In this document: piece by piece, positions 37,044-46,826 of the stretch
Position numbering within the stretch: position 1 is the stretch's first letter
Layout of the letters: each line of letters starts with the position of its first letter
Assembly: GCF_019774615.1 (NCBI RefSeq)
Contig: NZ_CP081496.1
Span: 2,418,001 to 2,482,000 of the forward strand
Direction of reading: 5' to 3'
Source of the DNA: Streptomyces sp. BHT-5-2
Lineage (GTDB): Bacteria; Actinomycetota; Actinomycetes; Streptomycetales; Streptomycetaceae
Length of the DNA stretch: 64,000 nucleotides
Program-made: the position numbers and the translations under genes
The notes under the pieces: model-generated
Told to the model about the DNA's origin: nothing
Database searches by the model: none
What the model saw: the letters and a program-made list of their open reading frames with translations, nothing else

Positions 37044-38702
37044 GTGGACCAAGTGCGGTCAGAGGAAGGACTTCCGTCGGAGGAGTCGCCTCCGCAACTG
37101 CGGGGCGGCCGGTTATACCTGGTCCTGAGCGCGGCCGTGATCGCCATGCTGCTGGGCTCCCTGGACGGCACCATCCTCGGTACGGCCATGCCCAGGATCG
37201 TCGGCGAACTGGGCGACGTCGACCGACTTTCGTGGGTGGTCACGGCCTACATGCTCGCCATCGCCATCTCGACCCCGGTATGGGGAAAGGTCAGCGACAT
37301 GTGGGGGCGCAAGGGCGCTTTCATGGCCTCTGTCGCCGTTTTCCTGCTTGGTTCGATACTGTCCGGACTTTCCCAGAGTGTGATGGAGCTGGTCGCCTTC
37401 CGGGTGCTGCAGGGGCTGGGCGGCGGCGGCCTGATGGTCGGCGCCATGGCGGTCATCGGAACCGTCATCCCACTGCGTCAGCAGGGCCGGTACCAGGGCG
37501 TGATCTCCGCTGTGATGGGTCTGGCCATGATCAGTGGGCCGCTCTTCGGCGGCATCATCACCGACCGCCTCGGCTGGCGCTGGTGCTTCTACGTGAACGT
37601 CCCGCTGGGCGTCGCCGGGATACTGATGATGTCGGTCCTGCGCCTGCCCAGGCAGCGCTCCCGTGCCCGGATCGACTACGGCGGGGTGATGCTGCTGACC
37701 GTCGCGATCATGGCCGCTGTGCTGGTGACCACATGGGGCGGACGGGACTACAGCTGGGGCTCGCCCATGGTGCTCACGCTCATCGGCGTGGCGGTGCTCG
37801 CCGTGGCGGCCCTCCTGTACGTGGAGCGGAGGGTGGCCGAACCGATGCTTCCACTGGGGTTGTTCGCCAGCCGGAACTTCTCCCTGGTCACCGTGATCGG
37901 TTTCCTCCTGGGGTGCGTGATGACCAGCGGCATCACGTTCCTGCCGATCTTCCAGCAGGTCGTCCAGGGTGCCTCGGCCACCAACTCCGGGCTGTTGCTG
38001 CTGCCCATGTTCGGCTCCATGGTGATCGTGAGCGCGTTCATGGGACGGGCGATCACCAACACGGGCAGGTACAAGGCCTTCATCGTCTCGGGCGGCGGGT
38101 TGCTCGCTGTCGCCACCCTGCTGCTCAGCCGCATGACCATCGGGACCGCCCCCGCGCTCTCCGCGGTCTTCATGGCCGTACTCGGCGCGGGCATCGGCCT
38201 GTTGACGCAGACGACGATCCTCGTCTCGCTGCAGAGCGCCGACGTCCGCAACATCGGTGTGGCCTCTTCCACGGCAACCCTCGCCCGCACCCTCGGCAGT
38301 TCCGTCGGCGTCGCCGTCAGCGGCACGATGTTCGCGAGCGGTGTGGCGCGAGTGCCCGGCGGCGACTCGGCCGCTCGGCCGGATCCGGCTGTTCTGCAGA
38401 AGCTTCCGCACGCGGCCCGTACGGCGTACGAGCACGGGGTCGTCGACGGGACGGGACGGGTGTTCCTCCTCGCCGGCGTGCTCTCCCTCGTCGCGGTGGT
38501 GGCCGCGCTTCTGGTGCGCGAGGTCCCGCTGCGCGCGTCGAACGGCCCGCAGTCCGAACCCGCCGACAGCCCGGGCACCGCGGGGCTGGACGCCACTTCG
38601 AGCGACCCGGCCGAGGACGGGGCCGCGGAACCCCGCGGCGCGGAGGGCTCCCCGCGGCCGGACCGGCGCGGGACGCGGACGGACGCGTCCGCTCTCGACT
38701 GA
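37044..38702 (+). CDS. MFS drug exporter, DHA2 (14-TM) type
   Basis: 552 residues with about 14 hydrophobic segments and the signatures LDGTILGTAMPRI and GKVSDMWGRKGAF. This is the EmrB/QacA family, like the LanJ/UrdJ exporters of angucycline clusters. The long acidic C-terminal tail (after about 495) is unusual. It starts at a GTG with AAGGAGG upstream. Codon 24 is TTA (37113-37115), rare in Streptomyces, so translation may depend on bldA tRNA. The two operators upstream point to repression relieved by the product. Probably exports the cluster's polyketide. Confidence 0.92.
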   Translation: MDQVRSEEGLPSEESPPQLRGGRLYLVLSAAVIAMLLGSLDGTILGTAMPRIVGELGDVDRLSWVVTAYMLAIAISTPVWGKVSDMWGRKGAFMASVAVFLLGSILSGLSQSVMELVAFRVLQGLGGGGLMVGAMAVIGTVIPLRQQGRYQGVISAVMGLAMISGPLFGGIITDRLGWRWCFYVNVPLGVAGILMMSVLRLPRQRSRARIDYGGVMLLTVAIMAAVLVTTWGGRDYSWGSPMVLTLIGVAVLAVAALLYVERRVAEPMLPLGLFASRNFSLVTVIGFLLGCVMTSGITFLPIFQQVVQGASATNSGLLLLPMFGSMVIVSAFMGRAITNTGRYKAFIVSGGGLLAVATLLLSRMTIGTAPALSAVFMAVLGAGIGLLTQTTILVSLQSADVRNIGVASSTATLARTLGSSVGVAVSGTMFASGVARVPGGDSAARPDPAVLQKLPHAARTAYEHGVVDGTGRVFLLAGVLSLVAVVAALLVREVPLRASNGPQSEPADSPGTAGLDATSSDPAEDGAAEPRGAEGSPRPDRRGTRTDASALD

Positions 38703-38907
38703 TCGATCGCGTATGCCTGTTGCCGGCTGTGACCGGCGGTGGCCCGTTTACATCGGTGGTGTTGACCGTGCGAAATGGGCGACGATGCTCTGTGCCGGGA
38801 ATCGCCCCGCGCACCGGCGGTGGTTCCGTCCCACACGGGTCGTGAGCCCCGCCGGTGCGCGGGCGACGTCTGGGACGGGTCGTTGAGCACCGGAAAGTGG
38901 GGGTTGT

Positions 38908-39636
38908 ATGGCACAACAAGTCAGAGGGCTGAAGACCAGTCGCCTGATCGTCGAGACGGCGGCGCAGGTCTTCTGCGAGCGGGGGTACGAAGGGACGAGC
39001 ACCACCGAAATCCTGTCCCGGTGCCATGTGACCAGGGGCGCCTTGTACTTCCACTTCGCCTCGAAGCAGGACCTCGCCCTCGCGGTGCTCACGGAGGGGA
39101 GCGATGTCCTGCTGCCGTCGCGGCGCCGGCTGGTGCTGCAGAGCCTGATCGACTTCAGCCTGGAGCACGCGTACCGGCTGCAGACGGACGTGGTGACGCG
39201 CGCCTCCGTACGCCTGCGAACGGAGCTGGAGTACCAGGGCGCGGTGCTGCCCGAGGGGGGCGATGTGCGTGAGGTGATCCTGGGGCTGCTGCGTGAGGCG
39301 GAGGAGGCCGGCGAGATCGTGCCCAGCGCCGACCCCGGTGAGGTCGCGGATGTGCTGGTGGGGTCGTGCGCGTCCGTGAGCCTGTTCCGGGTGGGCCAGG
39401 AGTCCGGGCTGACCCGACGCGTGGCCACGCTCTGGAGGTACCTGCTGCCCGCCGTGGCGGTTCCCGGGCTGCTGATGTCCCTGCAGCTCGTCCTGGACCA
39501 GGCCGAACGCCGGCTGCGGGAACGGCTCGCGGGGATGCCCGCCGGGGGGCGGGGCGAAGAGGCGACCGAGCCGCCGGCCGACGGTCCGCAGGAAGCCCGC
39601 CCCGGCTGGGCGCGGCCCGCGACACTCATAGGCTGA
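38908..39636 (+). CDS. Gamma-butyrolactone-receptor-like TetR regulator
   Basis: 242 residues. The N-terminus AQQVRGLKTSRLIVETAAQVF then EGTSTTEILSRCHVTRGALYFHFASKQDLA follows the ArpA/ScbR pattern closely, including GALYFHF of the recognition helix. The C-terminal ligand domain fits in length and ends with a charged tail. Such receptors or pseudo-receptors repress pathway activators until a butyrolactone or the antibiotic itself binds. The gene sits directly upstream of the activator, whose promoter carries a matching inverted repeat. No butyrolactone synthase gene is visible in the window. Confidence 0.87.
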   Translation: MAQQVRGLKTSRLIVETAAQVFCERGYEGTSTTEILSRCHVTRGALYFHFASKQDLALAVLTEGSDVLLPSRRRLVLQSLIDFSLEHAYRLQTDVVTRASVRLRTELEYQGAVLPEGGDVREVILGLLREAEEAGEIVPSADPGEVADVLVGSCASVSLFRVGQESGLTRRVATLWRYLLPAVAVPGLLMSLQLVLDQAERRLRERLAGMPAGGRGEEATEPPADGPQEARPGWARPATLIG

Positions 39637-40234
39637 CGGAACATCAGCGGCCCGGATTCCGCGTACCGCTACCTGTCGCGCCTATCGCCACCTGTCGCGC
39701 GTTACTCACTGTAGAGACATACAGAGTCGCTTGTTAACCGACGACTTCGTCGGCCGCGCGGCGCGGTCCCGGGGGAACGACGACCTCGCGGGCGCCCCGG
39801 CCTGTCGCGAGCGACACCGGACTCGCCACATGAGACGAATCCCAACGTCGTAATTCGACGTGATCGCGCCAGTGAGATGTCATCACGCCACCGAGTAGTG
39901 CGTGCACACTCCTAACGGAGCATCAAAAACGCTGGCCCGTCACCTGCGTGCATCGAGAATCTTCCTTGACAAATAGACAAGCCTGCTTGTTATGTTGATC
40001 AGCGGGTTGTGGGATACGCGAGCTCATGGGGCGCGGGTCGCGCGGCCCGATGGCTGCGCAAGTGAAATGCGACACACGGGGATCTGGCGTGAACGGGGGC
40101 GGAATCAATGTCGGAATTGTGTCGGTCCGTCTTCCCTGACGTTCTCTCGCGGGGTCCTATCCGCTATCTCCATGCGCTCCGACGCTCTTCTCACAGTTGA
40201 CGCGCGAACAGAGCACCAAGAAACCGGGGGTCAG
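39637..40234. other. Long regulatory region upstream of the activator
   Basis: 598 bases without a credible gene and clearly less GC-rich than the surroundings. It holds the activator promoter (39966-39996). A looser copy of the operator right half (GCTTGT, near 39725-39740, in ACAGAGTCGCTTGT) occurs about 250 bp upstream. The distance from promoter to start codon leaves an untranslated leader of roughly 230 bases unless the upstream ATG at 40172 is used. Confidence 0.6.
39966..39996 (+). promoter_or_regulatory. Activator promoter with ARE-like operator in its spacer
   Basis: TTGACA (39966-39971), 19 bp and TATGTT (39991-39996). The spacer contains the perfect inverted repeat ACAAGC-CT-GCTTGT (39977-39990). 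Palindromes in this place are the usual autoregulatory elements bound by gamma-butyrolactone receptors, and such a receptor gene lies 330 bp upstream. Confidence 0.75.
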
Positions 40235-40921
40235 ATGCGGGTATTAGTAGCGGAACCTGATTGCGAATCCGCGAAATCACTCCGTCAGCACATGCGACGC
40301 CACGGATATGAGACGGAGATAGCCGATACGGGCGCCGGCACCCTGGGTTCCTACCAGGAATACGATCTCCTGATTCTTGATCTTGAGCTTCCCGATGTCG
40401 ATGGCCTGGAGGTCTGCCGCAGCATACGCACCACGAGCGACATGCCCATCATCGCCTTCACCTCCCACGGCACCGAACTCGACCGGGTGCTGTGCCTTCA
40501 GGCGGGCTGCGACGACTGCCTCGTCAAGCCGTTCGGATTCCGCGAACTCGTCGCCCGGATCGAGGCGATCATGCGTCGTATCCGGCCGAGGGCCATACGC
40601 AGCCGGCGCCTCTCCCACGGTCCACTGCACATCGACCGGGACCGTCGCGAGGTCTATCTGCACGACACCCAGGTCAAGGTGACGCGCAAGGAGTTCGACC
40701 TTCTTCAGTTCCTGGCCTCGCAGCCGACGACCGTGTTCTCGCGGGAGCAGTTGATGACCGAGGTCTGGGGAGCGTCACTCCCCGGCGGAGCCCTGGGTTC
40801 CAATATCGCCCGCACCATCGACACGCACGTCGGAACCCTGCGCAACAAGCTCGGTTCAAGTGAATGGATCATCACCGTGCGCGGAGTCGGATTCCGGTTC
40901 GGCGGCGCACAACAGAGTTGA
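40235..40921 (+). CDS. JadR1-like atypical OmpR-family response regulator (cluster activator)
   Basis: 228 residues. The receiver domain (1-115) has the phospho-acceptor position Asp49 (LLILDLELPDVDG) and Lys98 (LVKPFG), but the acidic pocket that is normally two acids reads Glu7-Pro8. The DNA-binding domain (about 130-225) is a winged helix with VTRKEFDLLQFLASQ and the typical RGVGFRFG end. This resembles JadR1, LndI and Aur1P, activators of angucycline clusters that bind the product rather than rely on phosphorylation. No histidine kinase is adjacent. The fourth codon is TTA (40244-40246). I chose the ATG at 40235 with GGGGG upstream; ATG 40172 is in frame. Confidence 0.88.
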   Translation: MRVLVAEPDCESAKSLRQHMRRHGYETEIADTGAGTLGSYQEYDLLILDLELPDVDGLEVCRSIRTTSDMPIIAFTSHGTELDRVLCLQAGCDDCLVKPFGFRELVARIEAIMRRIRPRAIRSRRLSHGPLHIDRDRREVYLHDTQVKVTRKEFDLLQFLASQPTTVFSREQLMTEVWGASLPGGALGSNIARTIDTHVGTLRNKLGSSEWIITVRGVGFRFGGAQQS

Positions 40922-40957
40922 CGAACATATGGAGTTGACGACGAAGCCGAGTTGACG
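40915..40957. repeat. Triple direct repeat GAGTTGACG with 17-bp period
   Basis: Copies start at 40915, 40932 and 40949, exactly 17 bp apart, and the first spans the activator's stop codon. The 8-bp intervals differ (AACATATG, ACGAAGCC), so this is not a simple tandem duplication. It might be a protein-binding array or an old duplication that gave the gene extra stop signals. Confidence 0.6.
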
Positions 40958-40962
40958 GGCTG

Positions 40963-40994
40963 GGGCAGCGGTGGCGTGACGTTCACCGCTGCCC
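40963..40994. terminator. Terminator between the activator and the convergent HTH gene
   Basis: GGGCAGCGGTG (40963-40973) and CACCGCTGCCC (40984-40994) are perfect 11-bp arms with a 10-bp loop, followed by TTT on the plus strand. Confidence 0.85.
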
Positions 40995-41057
40995 TTTCCC
41001 TTGTCGGCGCCGCTTCCGTTTCCTTCGTTGGTGAAGGCCCGCCCTGGCGGCCGTCGT

Positions 41058-41933
41058 TCAGGGTTCCGTACGAGGGTCCTTCCGGGGGCTCAGAGCGCGC
41101 CGGACATCCGCCTCGGCGTAGTACGTCCGGCCGTCCTTCCGGTGGCGTTCCCACTTGTGCTGACTGGCCAGTCGGTAGACGCTGCCCGACGGAATGCCCC
41201 AGAGCCGTGAGACGGCCTGCGGGCTGAGCCAGCGCGGTGGGTGGTTCCCCCCGTGCGCCGACTGCCCGGGGTGCCCGGGCTGCCTCATGCGTTCGCGCAG
41301 GTGGAGCCACTGGTGCTCCTCCCAGCGGTGCTCGGGGACCGCGTCGCAGCGGATACCGCGCCCCTCGGAGCGGCCGGTGTCCACCGTCGTGCTGAGCGTG
41401 CCGGGACAGCCCGGTTCGACGCATCTGCCGACCGGCACCCGGCGCGGCTGGGCGGGGGAGGCGATCCGGCGCGCGGCCCGCTCCAGACGGCCGAGCTCGT
41501 ACGAGAAGTCGGCGGCGGCCGGGTGGCGGCAGAGCCAGTCCAGGTGATGCTCCAGGAACATCGCCAGCGCCGGCACGGTCCGCCGCGGGGCGGTCAGCGT
41601 CCGCTCCCCGGCGACCAGGCCCGCCCAGCTCGCCAGCCCCCTCAGTACCGCGGACCGCGCCTCGACCGCGCGGCCGTTGAGCCGCATTCCGGGGAGCGGG
41701 CCGCCGGAGGTCTTCTCCTGCGGAGTGCGGGAACCGGTCAGCAGAAGGCCGCACTCCTCGTACAGCGCGGGGAGGTTCCGCAGGGCGGAGCGCAGCCCGG
41801 CCTGACAGCGCGGGCACAGCCGGTATCCGCTCGCCACCCGGCACGCGGCACGTTCGGCGGTGTGCGTCTCCCGGCACGCGGTTCCCCCGCACACGGTGGT
41901 CGTCGCGGCCGCACAGGATGTTTCCGTGGTCAT
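41058..41933 (-). CDS. HTH protein with cysteine-rich N-terminus, unknown role
   Basis: 291 residues from the ATG at 41933. The N-terminal cysteines (CGGTACRETHTAERAACR, then CPRCQAGLR) look like a zinc ribbon. The middle is helical, with another Cys pair (CVEPGCPGTL and C at DAVPEH). The C-terminus (WLSPQAVSRLWGIPSGSVYRL, then the wing HKWERHRKDGRTYY) is a MerR/excisionase-like helix-turn-helix. Similar proteins occur in Streptomyces prophage-like and integrative elements. It lies between the activator and the polyketide genes, divergent from the latter, so it could regulate them or be a passenger. Confidence 0.6.
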   Translation of the reverse strand: MTTETSCAAATTTVCGGTACRETHTAERAACRVASGYRLCPRCQAGLRSALRNLPALYEECGLLLTGSRTPQEKTSGGPLPGMRLNGRAVEARSAVLRGLASWAGLVAGERTLTAPRRTVPALAMFLEHHLDWLCRHPAAADFSYELGRLERAARRIASPAQPRRVPVGRCVEPGCPGTLSTTVDTGRSEGRGIRCDAVPEHRWEEHQWLHLRERMRQPGHPGQSAHGGNHPPRWLSPQAVSRLWGIPSGSVYRLASQHKWERHRKDGRTYYAEADVRRALSPRKDPRTEP

Positions 41934-42482
41934 CCACCGATTCCCCTCGTCGACTACTCCTTCAGCTAATGCGAGCCCCGGAGCCGAAGGCAAGAAGTCC
42001 GTGGAATCTTTGCGGTCACCGTGCGATCTCCTCGTGCATTCCAAGTTTCTGCAAGCTGACGTCCTGTGGTGTGTGAAGTCCCGTCCGTGCCGTCACGCCA
42101 GGCTGTGGCCCCCATCACAAGTTGTCAGTCAGTTGACGTTTCGCTGGCGCTCCACTGTCGATCCTGCCGGTCTCCTGGCTACTTGTTGTGCGGCTTTTGA
42201 AGGACTGGTGTTGATCTCTGTAGGTGGTAGCGAAGAAGCTATTCACTAACTTCCGATGCACTGTCTCCGCCGGCCTGGTCCGGTTTTCGCGGCGATTTCC
42301 TTTGCTTTCGCGCTGCCGTCACATGCATGTCGGATCCCATCTGAGTGCGTTTCCCGAGAGGAAGACGCCACCTTCTTGCGCGGCACTTCCCAACGCCTTC
42401 CTTCCTTGGCGTGCGTGGCTGGGCGTGTCAGGTGAACCGCGTTCTCGGTGGAATCAGTTCGGACACGTTCAGGGAGAGATAT
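41934..42482. other. Divergent intergenic region before the polyketide operon
   Basis: 549 bases, lower GC than the genes around it. It must hold the main promoter of the polyketide operon and probably that of the HTH gene. TTGACG occurs near 42133 but no convincing -10 follows at the right distance. GGGAGAG before the first gene is its ribosome site. No clear direct repeats for the activator could be seen by eye. Confidence 0.5.
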
Positions 42483-43973
42483 ATGGATGCATCTGTCATT
42501 GTCGTGGGCGCTGGTCCGGCCGGGCTGATGCTCGCCGGGGAACTCCGTCTCGCGGGTACCGACGTCATCGTTCTGGAGCGGCTGCCCGCGCCCACCGGTG
42601 AATCGCGGGGACTGGGTTTCACCGCCCGCACGATGGAGGTGTTCGACCAGCGCGGTCTGCTGCCCAGGTTCGGCGAGATCGAGACCAGTGCCCAGGGCCA
42701 CTTCGGCGGCCAGCCCGTGGACTTCTCGATTCTCGACGGCGCGCACTACGGCGTGAAGGCCGTTCCGCAGTCGCGGACCGAGGCGATCCTGGAGGAGTGG
42801 GCGGCCGGGCTCGGCACGGACCTCCGACGAGGCCACGAGGTCGTGTCGTTCACCGATGACGGTGAGGGTGTGGACGTCGAGGTGGCCGGCCCGGAGGGCA
42901 CGTACACCCTGCGGGCCCGGTTCCTGGTCGGCTGCGACGGCGGGCGCAGCACCATCCGCAAGTCCGGCGGCTTCGACTTCCCGGGCACCTCGGCGACCCG
43001 CGAGATGTTCCTGGCGGACGTGCGCGGTTGCGAGATCGAGCCCCGGCCGATCGGGGAGACGGTGGCACGCGGCATGGTGATGTCCGCGCCGCTCGGCGAC
43101 GGGGTGGACCGCATCATCGTGTGCGAGCAGGGGGCCCCGCCGCGCCGGCGCACCGAACCGCCCGCCTACGAAGAGGTGGCGGCGGCCTGGCAACGGCTGA
43201 CCGGGCAGGACATCTCGCACGGTGAGCCGGTGTGGGTCAGCGCGTTCGGCGACCCGGCCCGTCAGGTCACCGAGTACCGCCGGGGCCGGGTGCTGCTGGC
43301 CGGCGACTCGGCGCACGTGCACCTCCCGGCCGGCGGCCAGGGCATGAACGCCAGCATTCAGGACTCGGTGAACCTGGGGTGGAAGCTCGCGGCCGTGGTC
43401 GCAGGGCGGGCCCCGTCGAGCCTGCTCGACACCTATCACTCCGAGCGGCACCCGGTCGGCCGCAGGCTCCTCATGAACACCAGTGCGCAGGGCAAGCTCT
43501 TCCTGAGCGGCGACGAGATGCAGCCGGTGCGGGACGTGCTCGCCGAGCTGATCCGCTACGACGTCGTCAGCCGTCACCTGGCCGGGATGGTCTCGGGGCT
43601 GGAGATCCGCTACGACGTGGGCGAGGGCGACCACCCGCTCCTCGGTATGCGCATGCCGCACCTGGAACTGGTCGTCGACGACACCAAGACGAGCAGCACC
43701 GAACTGCTGCACCCCGCCCGCGGCGTGCTGCTGGACCTGGCCGGTGACGCCGCGCTGCGCGCGAGCGCCGAGGGCTGGTCGGACCGGCTGGCCATCGTGT
43801 CGGCCACCACGCACGAGGCCCCCGGCCAGGGCCGGTTGGCGGGCGCCACGGCGGTGCTCGTCCGGCCCGACGGATACGTCGCCTGGCTGGCGCCGGGGAG
43901 CACGGACTCGCTCGCCGCCTCCCTGGAGCGCTGGTTCGGTCCCGCGCGTGAACTCCCGAAGCAGAAAGGCTAA
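42483..43973 (+). CDS. FAD-dependent aromatic hydroxylase (PgaE/UrdE/JadH-like)
   Basis: 496 residues. FAD-binding [17 protein letters not shown] at the start, the second nucleotide motif around [14 protein letters not shown], and the GD motif in [20 protein letters not shown]. This is the family of flavoprotein hydroxylases (PHBH fold) that opens angucycline operons; PgaE performs C-12 hydroxylation of the tetracyclic intermediate. The next gene starts 2 bp after its stop. The shorter C-terminal thioredoxin-like domain is present. Confidence 0.93.
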   Translation: MDASVIVVGAGPAGLMLAGELRLAGTDVIVLERLPAPTGESRGLGFTARTMEVFDQRGLLPRFGEIETSAQGHFGGQPVDFSILDGAHYGVKAVPQSRTEAILEEWAAGLGTDLRRGHEVVSFTDDGEGVDVEVAGPEGTYTLRARFLVGCDGGRSTIRKSGGFDFPGTSATREMFLADVRGCEIEPRPIGETVARGMVMSAPLGDGVDRIIVCEQGAPPRRRTEPPAYEEVAAAWQRLTGQDISHGEPVWVSAFGDPARQVTEYRRGRVLLAGDSAHVHLPAGGQGMNASIQDSVNLGWKLAAVVAGRAPSSLLDTYHSERHPVGRRLLMNTSAQGKLFLSGDEMQPVRDVLAELIRYDVVSRHLAGMVSGLEIRYDVGEGDHPLLGMRMPHLELVVDDTKTSSTELLHPARGVLLDLAGDAALRASAEGWSDRLAIVSATTHEAPGQGRLAGATAVLVRPDGYVAWLAPGSTDSLAASLERWFGPARELPKQKG

Positions 43974-43975
43974 TC

Positions 43976-44305
43976 ATGCACAGCACGCTGATCGTGGCGC
44001 GGATGGAGCCTGGTGCGAGCCAGGACGTCAGCCGTCTCTTCGCGTCCTTCGACGGCACCGAGATGCCGCACCTGATGGGGACCCGCCGCCGGCAGCTGTT
44101 CTCGTACCGCGGCCTGTACTTCCACCTCCAGGACTTCGAGTCCGACAACGGGGGCGAGCGCATCGAGGAGGCGAAGAGCGACCCGCGGTTCGTCCGGATC
44201 AGCGAGGACCTCAAGCCGTTCATCGAGGCGTACGACCCGGCTACCTGGCGCTCACCGGCCGACGCGATGGCGACCCGCTTCTACCACTGGCAGGCGGGCC
44301 AGTGA
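43976..44305 (+). CDS. Polyketide cyclase, TcmI/PgaF type
   Basis: 109 residues, full length for the family. The start [26 protein letters not shown] and the middle [18 protein letters not shown] are typical of second/third-ring cyclases with a ferredoxin-like dimeric fold. It should help close the last ring of the angucycline frame. The stop overlaps the KS-alpha GTG (GTGA), so translation is coupled. Confidence 0.92.
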   Translation: MHSTLIVARMEPGASQDVSRLFASFDGTEMPHLMGTRRRQLFSYRGLYFHLQDFESDNGGERIEEAKSDPRFVRISEDLKPFIEAYDPATWRSPADAMATRFYHWQAGQ

Positions 44306-45573
44306 CCGGGCGACGGGTCGCCGTCACCGGCATCGGAGTGCTGGCCCCAGGGGCTCTCGGTGTCAAGAACTTCTGGAGCCTGCTGAGCGAGGGCCGCACC
44401 GCCACCCGGGGCATCACGCTCTTCGACCCCGCCCCCTTCCGCTCGCGCGTCGCGGCCGAGATCGACTTCGATCCCGCCGCGCACGGGCTCGGCCCCCAGG
44501 ACGTCCGGCGCATGGACCGCGCCGCCCAGTTCGCCGTGGTCGCGGCCCGCGAGGCCCTGGAGGACAGCGGACTGCACGACGGGGCGCTGGACCCTTACCG
44601 CACGGGAGTCACCATCGGCAGCGCCGTCGGCGCGACGATGAGCCTGGACGAGGAGTACCGCGTCGTCAGCGACAGCGGACGGCTGGAGCTGGTGGACCAC
44701 ACCTACGCGCCCCGGCACCTGTACGGCGCCTTCGTGCCCAGTTCGTTCGCCGCCGAGGTGGCCTGGGCGGTCGGCGCCGAGGGGCCGACCTCGGTGGTGT
44801 CGACCGGCTGCACGTCCGGCCTGGATTCCGTGGGGTACGCCTGCGAGTTGATCCGGGAGGGTTCCGCTGACGTCATGATCGCCGGCGCGACGGAAGCCCC
44901 GATCTCGCCGATCACGGTGGCCTGCTTCGACGCGATCAAGGCCACCACCCCGCGCAACGACGAGGCCGCCCAGGCCTCCCGCCCGTTCGACGCCACGCGC
45001 AACGGCTTCGTCCTGGGCGAGGGGTCCGCGGTGTTCGTCCTGGAGGAGCTGGAGAGCGCACGGAAGCGCGGGGCCGAGATCCACGCCGAGATCGCCGGCT
45101 ACGGCACCCGCTGCAACGCCTTCCACATGACCGGACTGCGGCCGGACGGCGCGGAGATGGCCGAGGCGATCCGGGTCGCGCTCGACGAGGCGCGGATGAC
45201 CGCCGAGGACATCGACTACGTCAACGCGCACGGGTCGGGCACCAAGCAGAACGACCTGCACGAGACCGCCGCCGTCAAGCGGAGCCTGGGCGAGCACGCG
45301 TACCGGACCCCGGTCAGCTCCATCAAGTCGATGATCGGCCACTCCCTGGGGGCCATCGGCTCGATCGAGATCGCCGCCTCCGTGCTGGCGATGAAGCACG
45401 ACGTCGTACCGCCCACAGCCAACCTGCACACCCCCGATCCGCAGTGCGACCTGGACTACGTACCGCTGGTCGCCCGCGACTGGCAGACCGACACGGTGCT
45501 CACCGTAGGCAGCGGATTCGGGGGATTCCAGAGCGCCATGGTGCTCACCGGGCCCGAGAGGAGGACGGCATGA
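44302..45573 (+). CDS. Type II PKS ketosynthase alpha subunit
   Basis: 423 residues. The active-site cysteine is in [10 protein letters not shown] (Cys170); the catalytic histidines are in [12 protein letters not shown] and [10 protein letters not shown]. It condenses malonyl-ACP units as a heterodimer with the following chain-length factor. The starter and number of extensions cannot be read from the sequence, but the gene order argues for the decaketide of angucyclines. It overlaps both neighbours by 4 bp. Confidence 0.97.
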   Translation: MTGRRVAVTGIGVLAPGALGVKNFWSLLSEGRTATRGITLFDPAPFRSRVAAEIDFDPAAHGLGPQDVRRMDRAAQFAVVAAREALEDSGLHDGALDPYRTGVTIGSAVGATMSLDEEYRVVSDSGRLELVDHTYAPRHLYGAFVPSSFAAEVAWAVGAEGPTSVVSTGCTSGLDSVGYACELIREGSADVMIAGATEAPISPITVACFDAIKATTPRNDEAAQASRPFDATRNGFVLGEGSAVFVLEELESARKRGAEIHAEIAGYGTRCNAFHMTGLRPDGAEMAEAIRVALDEARMTAEDIDYVNAHGSGTKQNDLHETAAVKRSLGEHAYRTPVSSIKSMIGHSLGAIGSIEIAASVLAMKHDVVPPTANLHTPDPQCDLDYVPLVARDWQTDTVLTVGSGFGGFQSAMVLTGPERRTA

Positions 45574-46793
45574 CGGCGCCCGTCGTGGTGACCGGCATCG
45601 GCGTCACGGCACCCAACGGACTGGGCACAGGCCCGTACTGGGAGGCCACCCGGATCGGCCGCAGCGGCATCGGCCGCATCAGCCGGTTCGACCCGAGCCC
45701 CTACCCGTCCCGGCTCGCCGGCGAGGTTCCGGGGTTCAACGCCGAGGAGCACCTGCCGAACCGGCTGCTGCCGCAGACCGACCGCATGACGCGCCTGGCG
45801 CTGGTGGCCGCGGACTGGGCGCTGGCCGACGCCGGCATCAAGCCCGCCGAACTGCCCGAGTTCGACATGGGAGTGGTCACCGCCAGCGCGTCCGGCGGCT
45901 TCGAGTTCGGGCAGAACGAACTGCGGGCGCTGTGGAGCAAGGGCGGGCAGTACGTGAGCGCCTACCAGTCCTTCGCCTGGTTCTACGCCGTCAACTCCGG
46001 GCAGATCTCGATCCGTAACGGGATGAAGGGCCCCAGCGGCGTGCTGGTCAGCGACCAGGCGGGCGGCCTGGACGCGATCGCCCAGGCACGCCGGCAGATC
46101 CGCCGGGGAACCCGCCTGATCGTCTCGGGCGGTGTGGACGCCTCGATCTGCTCCTGGGGCTGGGTCGCCCAGCTGACCAGCGAACGGATCAGCACCAGCG
46201 AGGACCCCGACCGCGCCTATCTTCCCTTCGACCGCGCGGCGCGCGGCCATGTGCCCGGTGAGGGCGGTGCCCTGCACATCCTGGAGGACGGCGAGTCCGC
46301 ACGGGAGCGCGGGGCGCGGATCTACGGCGAGATAGCGGGCTACGGCTCCACCTTCGACCCCGGCCCCGGCAGCGGGCGCCCGCCCGGCCTGCGCAGGGCC
46401 ATCCAACTCGCCCTGGACGACGCCGGGATGGCGCCCGACGAGGTGGACGTGGTCTTCGCGGACGCCGCCGCCGTACCGGAGCTGGACCGCATCGAAGCCC
46501 AGGCGGTCTCGGGCGTCTTCGGCCGCCGGGGTGTACCGGTCACCGCACCCAAGACGATGACCGGCCGGCTGTACTCCGGCGGGGCCCCGCTCGACCTGGC
46601 CGCGGCCCTGCTGGCCATCCGCGACGGCCTGATCCCCCCGACGCCCAACGTCACACCGGATCCCGCGTACCAGATCGACCTGGTGACCCGGGCGCGTCCC
46701 GCGTGCGTGCGGGCCGCCCTGGTGGTGGCACGTGGCCACGGCGGGTTCAACTCCGCCCTGATCGTGCGCGCGCCCCAGGCGGGCGGCGTCTGA
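45570..46793 (+). CDS. Type II PKS chain-length factor (ketosynthase beta)
   Basis: 407 residues. KS fold with the active cysteine replaced by glutamine in [10 protein letters not shown] (Gln163), the hallmark of CLFs. It sets chain length and helps starter decarboxylation. ATG at 45570 overlaps the KS-alpha stop (ATGA). Confidence 0.97.
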   Translation: MTAPVVVTGIGVTAPNGLGTGPYWEATRIGRSGIGRISRFDPSPYPSRLAGEVPGFNAEEHLPNRLLPQTDRMTRLALVAADWALADAGIKPAELPEFDMGVVTASASGGFEFGQNELRALWSKGGQYVSAYQSFAWFYAVNSGQISIRNGMKGPSGVLVSDQAGGLDAIAQARRQIRRGTRLIVSGGVDASICSWGWVAQLTSERISTSEDPDRAYLPFDRAARGHVPGEGGALHILEDGESARERGARIYGEIAGYGSTFDPGPGSGRPPGLRRAIQLALDDAGMAPDEVDVVFADAAAVPELDRIEAQAVSGVFGRRGVPVTAPKTMTGRLYSGGAPLDLAAALLAIRDGLIPPTPNVTPDPAYQIDLVTRARPACVRAALVVARGHGGFNSALIVRAPQAGGV

Positions 46794-46826
46794 CACAGCT
46801 GACCGAACCCTGACAGGAGCGACATC

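Noticed and set aside
42060..42482. Possible activator-binding direct repeats upstream of the polyketide operon
   Set aside because: No heptamer pair with regular 11- or 22-bp spacing could be found by eye; a computed motif search would be needed.
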